Shown: one piece after another, positions 1 to 12,000 of the stretch
Position numbering within the stretch: position 1 is the first letter of the stretch
How the letters are laid out: each line of letters begins with the position of its first letter
Assembly (NCBI GenBank): GCA_905178155.1
Contig: CAJINV010000004.1
Span: 10,399,655 to 10,463,654, forward strand
DNA: 64,000 bases
Direction of reading: 5' to 3'
DNA from: Amoebophrya sp. A120
Taxonomy: Eukaryota > Sar > Dinophyceae > Syndiniales > Amoebophryaceae
The notes under the pieces: model-generated
Told to the model about the DNA's origin: nothing
What the model saw: only the letters and a program-made list of their open reading frames with translations
The model's database searches: none
Position numbers and translations under genes: made by a program

Positions 1-3000
1 GTCGTACAGCTCTGTTTCGACCTCTCTCGACGAGTCGCAGAAGAGCGCGTTCGTGGTTATTGCACTACCAGTACCTGCTCCAAGCGGCCTGGCGCTCATC
101 GAGGTGGACAGCAGAATCGCGCCGTTGATCGATGCCTGCCTGCTGGCATCCACACAGACAGTACTGGTCCTACTTTTCATCGTTGACGACTCACTTTCTG
201 TTCCGGAAACAGAGCTCGTTGTTCGGAGAATATACCCCGCGGCACAGGAAAGACACTCGTGGCCGCCATTCGCCGAACATGCGGGGGAGGAGGACGCGCT
301 TCGCGGTGCACCGTCAGTGCAGTGACAGATGTTGGGTACGCAGTAGGGAGCCTCGCCGGCGGTGCTTCCGGCGGCAAGGGCTACTGGGCCGTGAAAGCCG
401 GCGTGGCACGACTTGCAAGCAATGCGGAGGGAGGAGCTGGAGGCGACGGATTTGTAGGTGTCCAGGGCGGAGGACGTTCTTGCGGTACTGTCACTAAAAA
501 CCTCGTGCTGGGACGTGCTTGTTAACGCTGCCTCTCCCCGACCACCTCTCGAATCATCTATTTCCAGCAACGAAACTTTGCTTGGATCCGGCTGGTAGAA
601 CAGGTCGGCTAAGGTCGACGAAGGTTTTTTTCGTCCGTAGTTCTCCAACGACGTACTAGAACTTGCACGACCTCCCGGTGCGCTACTACGATCTCCTCCG
701 GAAAAATTACCACCGCCGATCGCGAAGCTCTGGGCCCAAATCTCCACACACTCCTTACTATCCGCAGGTTCGCCGCCCGGGCAGGCACACGTCGCCGGGG
801 CGCAGGTCTCCGTGCGGGCGTCGAAGTAGTGGCCGGCATTGCAGGTCACGGTCTTGTCGCACCGATGCTCGTTGTGCGCGAGACACTGTTTTCCCACCGC
901 GGCCTTGTCGCCCTGCTCGCAGGTGCAGATGTTCGGAGTGCAGATGGACTCTGCATTTGTCGCTGATGAAATGCCGTCTTGTGCCGAAGATCCTTCTTGT
1001 AGTAGCAGTGCTGTTCCACTTGCAGTTCCGGTAACAGGAGAAGAACTGTCAACGTTCCTCCTCTCTAAGTGAAACCCCGCGTCGCAGCTTTCGCACTGCC
1101 TGGCTGCGCGGGAACTGCAGGCCGGACCCTTTGCTCCAAATCCATTCTCGCAACTGCACTCGTTCTGCTGGCAGCTCCGCGTCATGACGCTAGTGGACGA
1201 CGCATCTTCGGTCTCCACCTGCAGAAAAAAACCCGCGTCGCAGCTGACACAGAACTCGAGGTTGCGCGCCGGACAGGTAATTTGCGTCTGGCCGGAGACC
1301 GCCGCTTCCCCGTTTGCGCAAGAGCACGTATTAGGATACTCGGCATACCGTAATAAGCGGCTAAAGTGGTAACTCTTTCCGAGCCACAAAACAAAAAAGC
1401 TATTGCGTCGCGCCGTGCGTGGTCCCCATAACACGAGCAGAAATGAAAACCCTTGCGCCAGGGCGAGGCGCCCCCTTTCTATTCTTGCGGAAAAAAGCCA
1501 AAGCTTCAAAGCGCTCCCTTTGCGGAAAAAAACCAAAGCTTCATCAAAGGACTAGCTTCCTATTTACGCGCTCAAATAGGATATCTATTTCTATGCTTTT
1601 CGAAAATGCAAAAACATAAGCTCCCTAATGGCCCGCGCCATTAGGGAACTGCTTCAGAGTTTTTGCATTTCCACTTGCGCATCATCGAGTGAAAAAAACC
1701 CAAAATCTCGAGCCATAAGTTCCCTAGTTGCACGTGCCAATAGGGAACTTATGTTTTTCGAAAATGCAAAAACATAAGCTCCACTTATGCCTCAGACTTT
1801 TTGCATTTTCGCATGATGGAGTGAAAAAAAAGAAAAACCCAAAATCTCGAGCCATAAGTTCCCTAGTTGCGCGTGCCAATAGGGAACTTATGTTTTTCGA
1901 AAATGCAAAAACATAAGTTCCCTAATGGCACGTGCCATTAGGGAACTTATGCCTCAGAGTTTTTGCATTTGCGCATCATCGTCATCGAGTGAATAAAACG
2001 CAAAATTTTCCCAGGGAAAAAGCAGAAGGAGAGAAATCCTGCAGCACCTAGCTCGGGAAGTCGGAGAATGCAGGAGCTAGCAGTCGTGCGGAAAAAGTTT
2101 CATTCGCTTGCTCTTGTTCTGTGGGCCGTACCAAATTAGCCGCTAATTACGGTTTTTCGAGTAAGGCAACGCCATCAGGGAGACAGATTGAATCGTCAAG
2201 GGTTTACTACGGTTTGCGTGATTTGGCGTTTCGCCTACATTTCTCTCCTCCCCATTTTCTTCTGTCTGACCTATTCTTGAAAATTTCCCTGAAGGAGCTC
2301 CAGACGCCCGCCTCGGATGCTCCTCTCTCCTTGCGTTCCTATCGACTCTTCTCCGGACCGTAAGCACGCGTCCACGGTCGTCGCAGTCTCCTATCAGAAC
2401 CGTGCGGCCTCCTGCGTCCCTTGTTCGGTAGCTCTTTTTCCCATCACAGAGACGTCCGTCTACCAGAAGCTCAACCTGATGTTCAGCGGAGTCGCTGACG
2501 TGATCGGACTTGCCGTTCGGGGTTCGTTCAGCTGTACGAAGCAGGTGGTCCTGATTCTCTGAAGCAGGATCTGTTGTTGTTCTATCGGTATTTCCTGCGC
2601 TTCTATCATCCTTCCCGCCCAGAACCACCCTGTACTGAAACAACTGCAAGTCGAACTCTGACCGCAACCGCAGCTCTCCGTCCTGGTCTATCTGGATGGA
2701 CTGCGAGGAGGAAGACGAGGAGGAATATTTGAGTCCGCTTGCTGACATTCTTGTGCTACTTGATGTTCCATCTTCTGCAGAAGCTGCGTTGTTCCCAACG
2801 TCATTCTCCTCCAAGCTTTCGAGATCAACAAATCGTCTGCCTGCGTCCTCCTCCGCGCCAAGCACCAACTCCGCCTTTATCGGTGCGCCACCGACTTCTG
2901 CTAACTTCGCCCAGGATTGCCAATTTGCGACAGACGCCTGGACATGCTGGGCCTGCGAGGTGGACGATTCTATCTCCACGAAAGCGCCGCCGAAGTCGGA

Positions 3001-6000
3001 GGCTTTATTTGCATAATTTTCCGGCTCGGCACTCGGTCCAGCGACGGATGTTGACGAAGAGGTCGACAACAGTGTGTGCAGCTCCTCGGTGAACTGTTGC
3101 GCAGCACTTTGTCGCGCAGTAGCGATCGGATTTCTACCTGTGACGCGGTTGCGGAGTTGGATTGCCATGCGACCGCAGTCTCGCCGGGCCGGTTGTAACT
3201 CTCCTGCCGCCGTACTTGCTCCTTCTTCGAGTTTGATATTATTTGAGGTTCCACTTCTACTCCTCCCCCTTTTTCCTCCACTACGTCTGTCTATACCGGT
3301 CTGTAAGAAGGAAAACTGCTTTGGCGTGGAGACCGCAGATTCGAGGAAGGACACGTCGGCTTGGTCCTTATCGAGTAGACCGGAAACACCTCCCACTGAT
3401 TCACCTCCTTCCAGAAAATCTCTGTCATGGTTCATGCCGACAATGTACCTTTCCTCGCCTTTCAGCCCCGCGGCAGCTCCCGTGTTCAGCACGTCCCGCG
3501 CCGCAGTCGACATCGGTAGTTGCTTCGTCAACTTCTGCAATCCCGTACTGTACACCGTCTGCAGAAAAGAATACGCTTCGCGGGATGAGAAAGTGGCACT
3601 ACTTCTAGGATCACCTGAGCCTCCCGATGGAAAATCTTCGACGAGAGGGTTAATACCGGTCGAAAAGGTGGCAGATGTGGCTGAACTACTACCACTCCCA
3701 GCAGAAGTAGATGCAGTTGCTTCTTGGAGAAACGAAAGCACATCCTCGCGATCATCTTCAGTTGAAGATTGGCCCGCTTTCCACTCCTCCCGCCCGAGCT
3801 CCTCCAATTGCACCACCGGGTCCGCCGTCTGAATGCTGCTCACACTGCCCCGGCTTTCCTGCAGACACTTCACGCAAATCGCGCTCATCTGCTGTTGCGG
3901 GCGTAGTGCCTCGGTGCAGCGTCGCGCGCAGTCGGCGACGTCCTTGGGGAGCACCGGTTGCGGTATCAACTGTAAAAATGTCTGGGTCTGGAAGAATCCA
4001 ACTTGTCATGCTGATTTTGGATTCGAAAAAAATCTGTGATGCATGAGCAGCAAAGAGAGTCCAAGTTTTGCTATACGGAAAGAGCATTTGTCATGCGGTA
4101 TAGGCATCAGGAAGCCCTCACAAAATGTGTGATGCTAGGGCATGCATCACAGACATCAGGAGTCATGCAAAATGTGCAGGACAAACCTGGCAATCTTCCT
4201 GACCCAGACACTTTTTCATTTGATATGCGGCTCCCAACTGCAGTGGTCCGTCTTTTCCTCCAGCACAACCGCGTCTATCAAATGTAAAAATGTCTGGGTC
4301 TGGAAACTTGTGATGCTGGGTGGCGTCTCATGATGAGGTCACAAATGCTGGCTCAGCATGACAAGTTTCTGAGCTTCTAGGTGTTGCCTATTCTGCATGA
4401 CGAACTGCGTTCCTGCATCACAGAAAAATGGAGCTCTTGGGTAACGTGCATGACAGATTTAAGAGTCATGCCAGACAAGCATGACCAATAATAGCCGCGT
4501 CCGCGGAGGTAGTGAGGTCATGGCGGTCTTTTTGTCTTCACGCCAAAAAAAGACGCAACTCCTCTGCCCACCATGCCATCGTGGGTAATGTTATGCACGA
4601 CGGCACGGCGGTCGCTAAAAATCTCAATCCAGAGGCGGCCTCCTTTTGGTTTCGAATCGAAAAACCTTCCCCGCATGCTATGGCCCCGCCAGGGCCCGCG
4701 ACAGGGTCGGCCTCTTGGGAGCCCCAAATCGGGCCCATAGCATGCGGATTGGCTTTTTGCTTTTGGCGGACTTTATTTTTTTTGTTTTTTTTTGCCAAAA
4801 TGCCGCATCTTCTGGCCTTCAGTCCGCCTCTGAAATGGCGGATCTTGAAGGCGTCTGCTGCGGGGCCCGAATGTGGGGCAAAATGGGGCCCATACCATGC
4901 GGATTCGCTGTTTTTTTCGGATTGTTGATTTTTGGGCGCACCTTTCTGGGCGCCCCAAACCGCCAGAAACCAAGGCGGTGGGCGCCTCAGAAGGGCGCCC
5001 CTTTTGCCGGCTCCCCTGCGTCGTTTTATCAAGTGCGAATCGATAGTTTTCGACCGGGCTTGTTTGTTGGCAAAGCCCCGGCCGCTTGATAATTGGAAAC
5101 TTTTTATGTCAAAAAACACCTCCGGCCAGTTGAAAACTGCGGGTCGTTTTGGATAAGACATGTCAAAAAGATCGCTAGATTAGAACGTTCGTGACCTCAC
5201 TACATACAAACATGCATTCTTCCAGACCCAGACATTTTTACATTTGATAGCGTCACAGATGTCCCCATTCATGGCCGCGGCGGTGAGACTGGCGGTCTGG
5301 TGCAGTTTCCGAATCTTCTCGAAGAGCGCGATGGATTCCAGGGGGAGGTGTTGATTTTTAATACCGGTGGCTCCAGTTTTGTCTTCCCCATGCAGCTCTT
5401 TCGCATTTTTCAGCCAGTTGGAGAGGAAATCGTCTTGGTCCTGTTGGTGTTGGCTAAGCTGTGGCTTTTTTGGCGATGAACTTCTACCTGATCGCCCTGG
5501 TGCTGTTCCTACCAGCAACTCCTCATCGCCCTTCTTGTACAGGTTTGCTGTTGTTCCAGTTCCTGCCAACATTCCAGCAAAGTTGTCTCGTGTAGGCCGA
5601 ACAACTCCTCCCGCATCATTTGTTTCGCTTCCCTCGTAGTCGCAGAAGTACTTCTGTGCGAGCGCCAGCACGTGTTGTCGCTGATTTGCCTTCCCGTCCG
5701 CGTTGAACGCTAAGTCCTTCACGAACAGGACCGGCCCATCGCGCGGCAAAAACTCAATCGTCACGCACTGCTCGGTTCGGAGGTCCAGGAAGAACCCGGC
5801 CGTCGTGCACGTCGCGCACAGCTCCGTCGGCTCGCCGGAACACCTCGTCTCGTCTTGCACCGCCAGTCCGTTCGCGCAGCTGCAGTGATTTTTGCCTAGA
5901 GCCTTTTCGAACCGCTCCTTCTCTTTCCGCTCGCGCTCCAGCTTCTCCTCCCGCGCGCTAGCCGCCGCGGTCTCCTCGTTGAGCAGCGGCTCTGCGTCTG

Positions 6001-7609
6001 CCGCGGGGAGGTTATAACTTTCCTCCGGCAGGAGCTGCTCTTGCTGCGATGTGGGCGGCGGTGGGGCTGCTTCTTCTGGGTCGTTGTACTGAAAGTCTTC
6101 AAAACCGAAATCTTCGGCACTTCCAAAACCGCCGTCGGCCTCGCTGCGACACTGCTGGGAAATGACGTCGAGGCCGAAGCCGGCGTCGCACGCCGTGCAA
6201 AAGTGGTCCTGGTCCGTCTCGCAAATTTCCAGCGGCGTGCCGTTGTCGCACCGACACGTGTTCTGCAGGCAGCTGACCACTTCCTTCGTCGGCGCAACGT
6301 CCGGGTTCTGGCGCATTCCGGCCGGACACGCACCGCTGCACTTCACGGCGCCGTGCGCCGGGCAGTCGTCCCCGGAAGCGCCCAGGCCGCCGCCAAAGCA
6401 CAGGCATCGCTTCTGCTCCAGTAAGGTCACGGAGTCCAGGCTGGAAGAGGGGCTTCTCGTCGGGGACGACGGGAGAATGGCACGACTGAGTTGTTGTGCT
6501 CCTACAGCGTTCTCTTCCGGCGGCGTTTGCTCGTCCGCAAGAATACCATCGGCGACACACGCGAAGTCGAGAAGCGAATAACCTTCGATGACGAGTATTC
6601 AGTAGCCTCGGATTATGATCCGTCGTTGTAGGGAGAAATGCCAGATGTTGATGATTCAAAGCACAGTGAGTAAGATCCGAATTTCATCGAAGATCGTAGT
6701 TTTCAGAATCAGAGAAAAATTTCTACCATCGTTGCACTGCACACACCTTGTCTCGCCGTCCGTCTCGCAGGTGGCAGCTGCGGCTCCGTTTTCACAGCTG
6801 CAAGGTGCGTTTAGCGCCCGAGAATTCAGTGCAAGGAGGCTGATAGCATCGGTGCCTGTTCGTGCTCTTGTTCTCGCGCTAGACGTTGTTCCAGCGACTG
6901 TGACTTGCCCCTCCTGATAGCGATCATCGCCTTGTCGACGATCCACCACGACGGCCGCGTGTTTATTGCCCCGTAGAAGCGCTGCAGGTCTATTAGAAGC
7001 AGCAGTCGTTCGTGTGGACGACGACGCTCTTTTGCTTCTACCGCTAGAGCTGTCCTCTACCAAGATATCCTCGACCGCTTTCTCCACATGCTCCCGCTGT
7101 GATGTCGGCAGCTGCTCCTCGCGAAACGCAAGCTCCTCTTCCAGGTTTTGCACGGTGTCCACACGGTGCTGTCGCCGGTGCTTGCTGGTAACGCCCGTCG
7201 CCTCGTCGACACCATTACCGTTTGAAGAAGATCTGCCTGCATTTATTTCCCCCGTAGGTACACCATCAGCATGCGCACTTGTGCGACTTCCGCGATCAAC
7301 ATCGCCAGCAAGAATCGCGCTGTCACCAGCATGATTTGTTCCAGTTGTACTGCTAGCAGTCGCCTCTGACGCAGGCGTCGGTGCTAGCGCGACTTCTGCT
7401 GCCGGGAGGGTTGTGGCTTTGGACTTCCCTGTGCCGCCGCTCTCCCGCGCGCGCTTCAGTTGCCCTTGGCGGCCGGCACCGCCGAGGAGGGTGGTGCCCA
7501 GTTTCTGGAGCGCATCCGAGATGCTTGAGGTAGTCCATGCGGCCTGCGCAGGGGCGGTCGAAAGAACGAGGAAAACAGCTGCTCCGGCGGCGCGGAATCG
7601 GTAACTCAT
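1..7609 (-). CDS. Secreted cysteine-rich repeat protein, 3' end beyond window
   Basis: At least 1796 residues. Exons 7609-6727, 6582-5250, 4275-4226, 3963-2164 and 1336-1; the first intron is GT-AG, the other three are introners, and all junctions join in frame. The ATG at 7609 starts a signal peptide (MSYRFRAAGAAVFLVLSTAP, then AQA). A Ser/Thr/Ala-rich stretch follows, then repeated modules of the form C-x-C-x-N/D-G, C, C-x2-C-x2-G-F/Y-x-L, for example CSCANGEAAVSG followed by CVSCDAGFFL. One or two modules lie in each of exons 1 and 2; five or so fill the last exon. Exon 4 is mostly Ser-rich linker with CARRC and CVKC at its start. The spacing resembles EGF-like, TNFR-like or furin-like repeats, but I cannot assign a named family. 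Secretion or surface display is likely from the signal peptide; function is unknown. The last exon has almost no ATG and is easily missed by ATG-to-stop searches. Confidence 0.8.
1337..2163. mobile_element. Introner, family H (827 bp), with internal palindromes
   Basis: TIR of about 35 bp with mismatches (left end TACTCGGCATACCGTAATAA; the right end is its complement with a few changes). It interrupts the Cys-rich gene between LMALP and NTCSCANG; removing the element plus 4 bp (GCCT/TCCT) restores the frame. It is far longer than the other introners and lacks their internal CATGACAA-type words. Its middle is a set of palindromic repeats. Confidence 0.7.
1575..1990. repeat. Tandem palindromic repeats inside the family H introner
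   Basis: Three related units each carry an inverted repeat around CATAAGTTCCCTA, joined by spacers ending in TTTTTCGAAAATGCAAAAAC. The best unit, 1912-1951, is a perfect 40-bp palindrome centred on GGCACGTGCC. Transcribed, each unit would form a strong hairpin. Confidence 0.85.
3964..4225. mobile_element. Introner, family A (262 bp)
   Basis: TIR starts TATCAACTGTAAAAATGTCT and ends in TTTGATA. Direct repeat TGCGG on both sides (3959-3963, 4226-4230). It lies in the Cys-rich gene; excision joins DHCSWEP to QPVLPKD in frame. Confidence 0.93.
4276..5249. mobile_element. Introner, family A (974 bp), enlarged by a nested insertion
   Basis: TIR TATCAAATGTAAAAATGTCT to ACATTTGATA; direct repeat GCGTC at 4271-4275 and 5250-5254. 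Outside positions 4486-5207 it is nearly identical to the introner at 14975-15226. Excision joins GDICDA to VVLEEK in the Cys-rich gene. Confidence 0.9.
4486..5207. mobile_element. DNA inserted into a family A introner (722 bp)
   Basis: This block is absent from the sister introner at 14975-15226, which runs straight from GCATGAC to AAACATG. Near its ends is an inverted repeat, GTAGTGAGGTCA at 4509-4520 and its complement at 5192-5203. Inside is a GC-rich inverted repeat (CCGCATGCTATGGCCC at about 4672 and its near-complement at about 4728), with a third partial copy near 4888. No gene is supported in it. It may be a non-autonomous transposon that jumped into an introner. Confidence 0.7.
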
Positions 7610-7621
7610 TTTTCGCCACAC

Positions 7622-9084
7622 ATTTTGCGCTCTTCTACCCGTGGCTCGTGTCGCTCCTGTCGAACGGACGAAGCCAACGCTGCAACATTGAAGAACTCTG
7701 CGGCAAGATGAAAATGCCGATGCGGTAGTGCCTTAGCACGCCGGGTCTACTTGATCCTCAGAGAGGAGCTTGTCGTAAGAACGCAATCAAGCTGAGTAGA
7801 ATTTAACACAACATGCATCAAGAAGCTGGCAGAATCGCCCCATGGGATGGGGTGCATTCTCTCAAAAATCGCTTCGGCTCTCAAACAGCACTGACGCTTG
7901 AAGAAGCTGCTCTGCTCTTGGACCAACTCCTTGAACAAGAGGATGATAGCTCTTCAGAACACCACTTTGCCCCGCCGGACAAGTGCAAGTCTCTCTGCTT
8001 GCTAACAACAGAAGGTGGCACCCCGTGACCACACTCGCAATCTTCTATGATGACAGATAAATTGCTTTATTCGGAACAAGCAAGCCACCGCCTGGGCGCC
8101 GGCTGCGCCGACTCCGCTGCCCACGTGCTCGCCGCCGTACGCGAGGAGCGGGCGCTGGCTTGCGCCTGTGTGTTAAGTGCCGGCCGCGCGCGCGATCGTA
8201 GGCCCGGCGGGCGGTACTTTGCTCGTCAGGTAATGAAAACCTGGGCAACCGCGCCGCACGAAAAGGCAAGCATGTCCGGGCGGAACGAACGGCGCGCGAG
8301 GGGCGGCGCCAAAAATTCAAACGCCGGCAGGCGCCGAGAGCCAGGGCGCCAAAACCCCAAACGCCAAAACTGTCGCGCCCCTTGCAGAACCTGACGGCGC
8401 GGCTCGCCCGGTCGGCCATCAAGGCCGGCCAGCGCCTGAATCTGCGCGCGCCGGGGTTGTCCTCGTTCTTGCCGATGATGCGGAGTTGCGCAGCCAAGAG
8501 CTGCTCGCCCCTCAGCGGCGAAAAAAGGGAACTCGGCAACAAGGCTGGTTGTCAGATTGACGGCCAGCCACTCCGCATCTCGGACCGATTGCGACGCGAC
8601 TATCCAGCAGTCGGCTGCAAATGCATATGCAACACTTCCGGGGCATAGCTGGAGACACAGCCCCTGGGCCGAGCGAGCGAAGCCCCGCAAGACTTCTCGC
8701 TAGGCAATGTGACTCCTGCGCAGTAGGAACATGAAACACATTTCACACAATGCACTCGCAAGGAAGGTTGTAACACCAGTCCACAAGATCAATTCGCTCA
8801 AAAATCGCTCTAACTTTCATCACTCACACACAGGCAACACATCCTGCTCCCCCCTGGACAACTTCCTATGTATAGCAATAACGTGCATACGAACATGAGT
8901 GCAAGCTTTCTAGTCGCAACACGACGTCGCTGCAGAGCGGGACGCAGGTGCTGACGCTTCACCAGTGCATTGAATGATTCAAGATCGTCATATCGTCAAA
9001 GTGCTAGTCGTTTTCTGTCAGGCTACTCTACTAATAAGAAGTAGCGCTACTTCGTTTTCCAACTTGTGGTCAAAAAATTGCACG
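7622..9084. other. Intergenic, GC-rich island 8060-8720
   Basis: Region upstream of the Cys-rich gene start and downstream of the stop at 9085. The centre is strongly GC-rich and open in several frames on both strands, as expected from base composition. A 71-codon plus-strand ORF (7813-8028) has an acidic, helical-looking stretch (ALTLEEAALLLDQLLEQEDD) but nothing else supports it. I see no RNA gene here. Confidence 0.5.
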
Positions 9085-12000
9085 TCACAAGAAGAACCTT
9101 TCGAAATCAGCGTAGCCTGCTTTCTTGAACGCGCTGGCGACTTTCCGAAAACTCGCATCAAATTCCGGTCGCAACTCAATGTCGAGCCTTTGCGTTTTCG
9201 GCAAAACGCCCTGTTGAAACTCGGTCCGCGCTGCAGTAGGCCCTCCTGCTTGGGCTGCGTCCCGCTTTGACGTTGCTCTGCCACTTCCCAGCCTGCTACC
9301 TTTTGCGTGCAACGCCGCCACGCGCTCGGCATCTTCCGTTCCCCCCTCCGGCGGTGTGCGTGCCCGCGCAAGTGCGTCTTGCAGCGACACACCTCCGGCC
9401 CGTCTCTGATACGCCGACGAGCCCGCGCCATCCGATCTCCGGTATCGGACGCCGCGCTGCACCGGCTATCCTATGCAAAAACGTATCTGCCACACAATCG
9501 GGTTTGGAAATCGGTTCCATAAATCAAGCGCCTTCGGGGGTCATGCATCAGGAATTAGCAGTCACAAAGCGATTTTCTGATCCTCATTGTCGGACCATGG
9601 CCTGCAAACTCGACTAATTAGAAAACAGCTCTCAAAAGTAACCGTACAGATTTGCATGGCAAATACGGCGCGTGTCCGTTTCTCCGCAGGATATCGGCAC
9701 TCGAAACTTCATTTCGATCTCGTCCGGACCCAAGGGTTCGATATCCCTATATCCGGAGTAAAAACGCAACCACCACATAGAAAAGCCTGGAGTTTTGACG
9801 CATTCCCACGCAGCACTCACCAGCAAATGCTCGACCTCATCGGGCAGCACATGATACACGGACGTCCTGGCGCGTTTTTAGCATGACAAAATTCATCTGG
9901 AAAGATGGTTACGTTTTTACTCAGGATACTTCTTCCACCATGGTCTTGCGCAGGCGCGGGTGGTTGCGCAGCGATTCGAGATGTAACAGATATCCTATGT
10001 AAAAACGTCCCCACCCCATAGTCAAGATGCGGATCTCGCAACACAAGTCGAGAAGTTTTGGGAGTCACGCATGACAAGTTCCTCTCTGTATTGTAGTGCA
10101 GTTTAGCAAGTGCAGCCGCATCACAAAGCCATCTACTCATGTTGTTTATAGCATTACAAATTCCAAAACACTATGGAAAATTTCTCTCATGGGGATGCGC
10201 ATTACAAATCTTCCTGTAAATGCAAATCTGCATGACAACTATGGGCTGGGGACGTTTTTACTCAGAATAACAGACAGGGATTGGCCATCACCCGTGGCTC
10301 TGCGTCGTCGGCATCCCCCGGATATGCATTGCAAAAATGTCTTGGTCTGGAAGGCTGCGAACTTGTGATGCGTGGTGCGCATCCTGCAAAAATTTGTGTT
10401 GCATGGCTTGCAAAAGGCCCCTATTTCTGACCATTCTGAGAGGGCAGTTCTTATGCGGAATGGGCATCACTAAGGGGCTGCACAACCTGTGATGCTCGGT
10501 TCTGCGTTTCAGTCTTGGCGGAGCTTGGAAAAACTGAATGCCAAATCTCGGAATCTTCCAGACCCAGACATTTTTACATTTGATACCGGACCCCGAACGG
10601 CGACCTCCTGCGTCACGGGATTGACCGCAATGAAAATCCTATGTAAAAGCGTACCAAAACCAAAGCCAAGGCGGGAAAGTTGCTAAACAAGCAAATCCGA
10701 AAGTCTTGTTAGGAGGTACGCATACAACGCATGAGAAATTTTATTTCTGCGCACCAGTCGTGCTCAACTTGCACTCGTGGTTGTCGGTAGGCTTTTATTT
10801 AGAACTCAGGTGCATAGCGAGTTTGTAGTCCTCTCCAGTGACGATGTTGCGCGCGCGCAGACCCGGTACCAGGTCGAGTGTCACGGTCGCGAAGTCATTT
10901 TGCTCTTCCAATTCTCGGTAGCGATATTCCTGCATTGTCTCCGTGCCGTCTTCCACTGTTGTCACCCGTGTTTCTTCGTGTTTCGCGTCATCAACGAGCC
11001 GCTTCTTTTCGGCCGCGAGCAGTTTCCGTTCGGGCTCGTAGAGGAACTTCTTCAGGCACTCGGACCGCAGACTCGGGGCCTGCGTCTGCGCAGCCCCCAC
11101 CCCCGCCGCGCCCAAGACCTTCGTACCGCTCGCGTCGAGCCCCGAATCCACCAGCCGCTGCGTTACCGCCCGCAGGCCCTGCTCCACGGCGCGCGGAACC
11201 AATTGGTGAAAAGGCTGGGTTGCGTTGTTGGATTTCGCCGTGTGCTCCACTTCCGCAGCGAGCTGCGAGCCGAGCTTCCCCCCGAGCCCCAGGGACATTG
11301 CGTCCTGCATCATCTTGAGCACTTTGTTGTGCCCCAGGTGCAGCTATCAAATGTAAAAATGTCTGGGTCTGGAAGATTGCAGACTTGTCATGCATATTTT
11401 GTATGATGATTGATGCCTCTAATGCATGATCTAGCAACGCAGATTTTTAGAGTGCTTCCCAATGCCTATTCCGCATGAGAAATGCCCTCTCCGCGTAACA
11501 CAAACTGGAGTCCTGTTGCTGGTCATGCAATACAGATTTTTTTGGAATCCAAAGACAGCATTACAAGGCGCAATCTTCCACCAGACCCAGACATTTTTGC
11601 AATCCATAGCAGCCAGCCGCCAGTGCCGGGAAAGTTATCCCGTTGGTGCGCAGTTCGGAAAGCGATCAACTCGGAGTCGCGCGGAAGGTACTGTGACCAA
11701 TCGATGCTTAACGCGGAAAATTTCCGCTGCGCCACCTTCTCCGTGCCGTCCGCCGTTACGCGCTTCGTAAAGCCCGAGTACTTGCTGTGTGTTTCGCCCA
11801 GCAGGCTGGTGCGACGCTCCTTGACCAGGAACGGGCGCAGCGGCGAGTTGTTCCAGTGATCCGGGTTCGTGCGGCCCAGCGTGTCCGTTGCCAGAAACTT
11901 GCGCAAGTTCACCGTGTCAACGGCCGTCCAGTCCTGCGTGCCATCGTTCGTACTCGAGAGTGCCACCGCGCTGGTTTTGACACTTTGCCCCTCTGCGGGC

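Noticed and set aside
1575-1990. CRISPR-like array
   Set aside because: The repeats are palindromic, few and unevenly spaced, in a eukaryotic intron, with no cas genes.
4538-5161. 207-codon minus-strand ORF in the enlarged introner
   Set aside because: It lies wholly inside the nested insertion of an introner and reads as composition-driven sequence; no family resemblance.
8045-8740. Several overlapping ORFs on both strands
   Set aside because: GC-rich DNA is open in many frames; none has protein-like composition or a recognisable motif.
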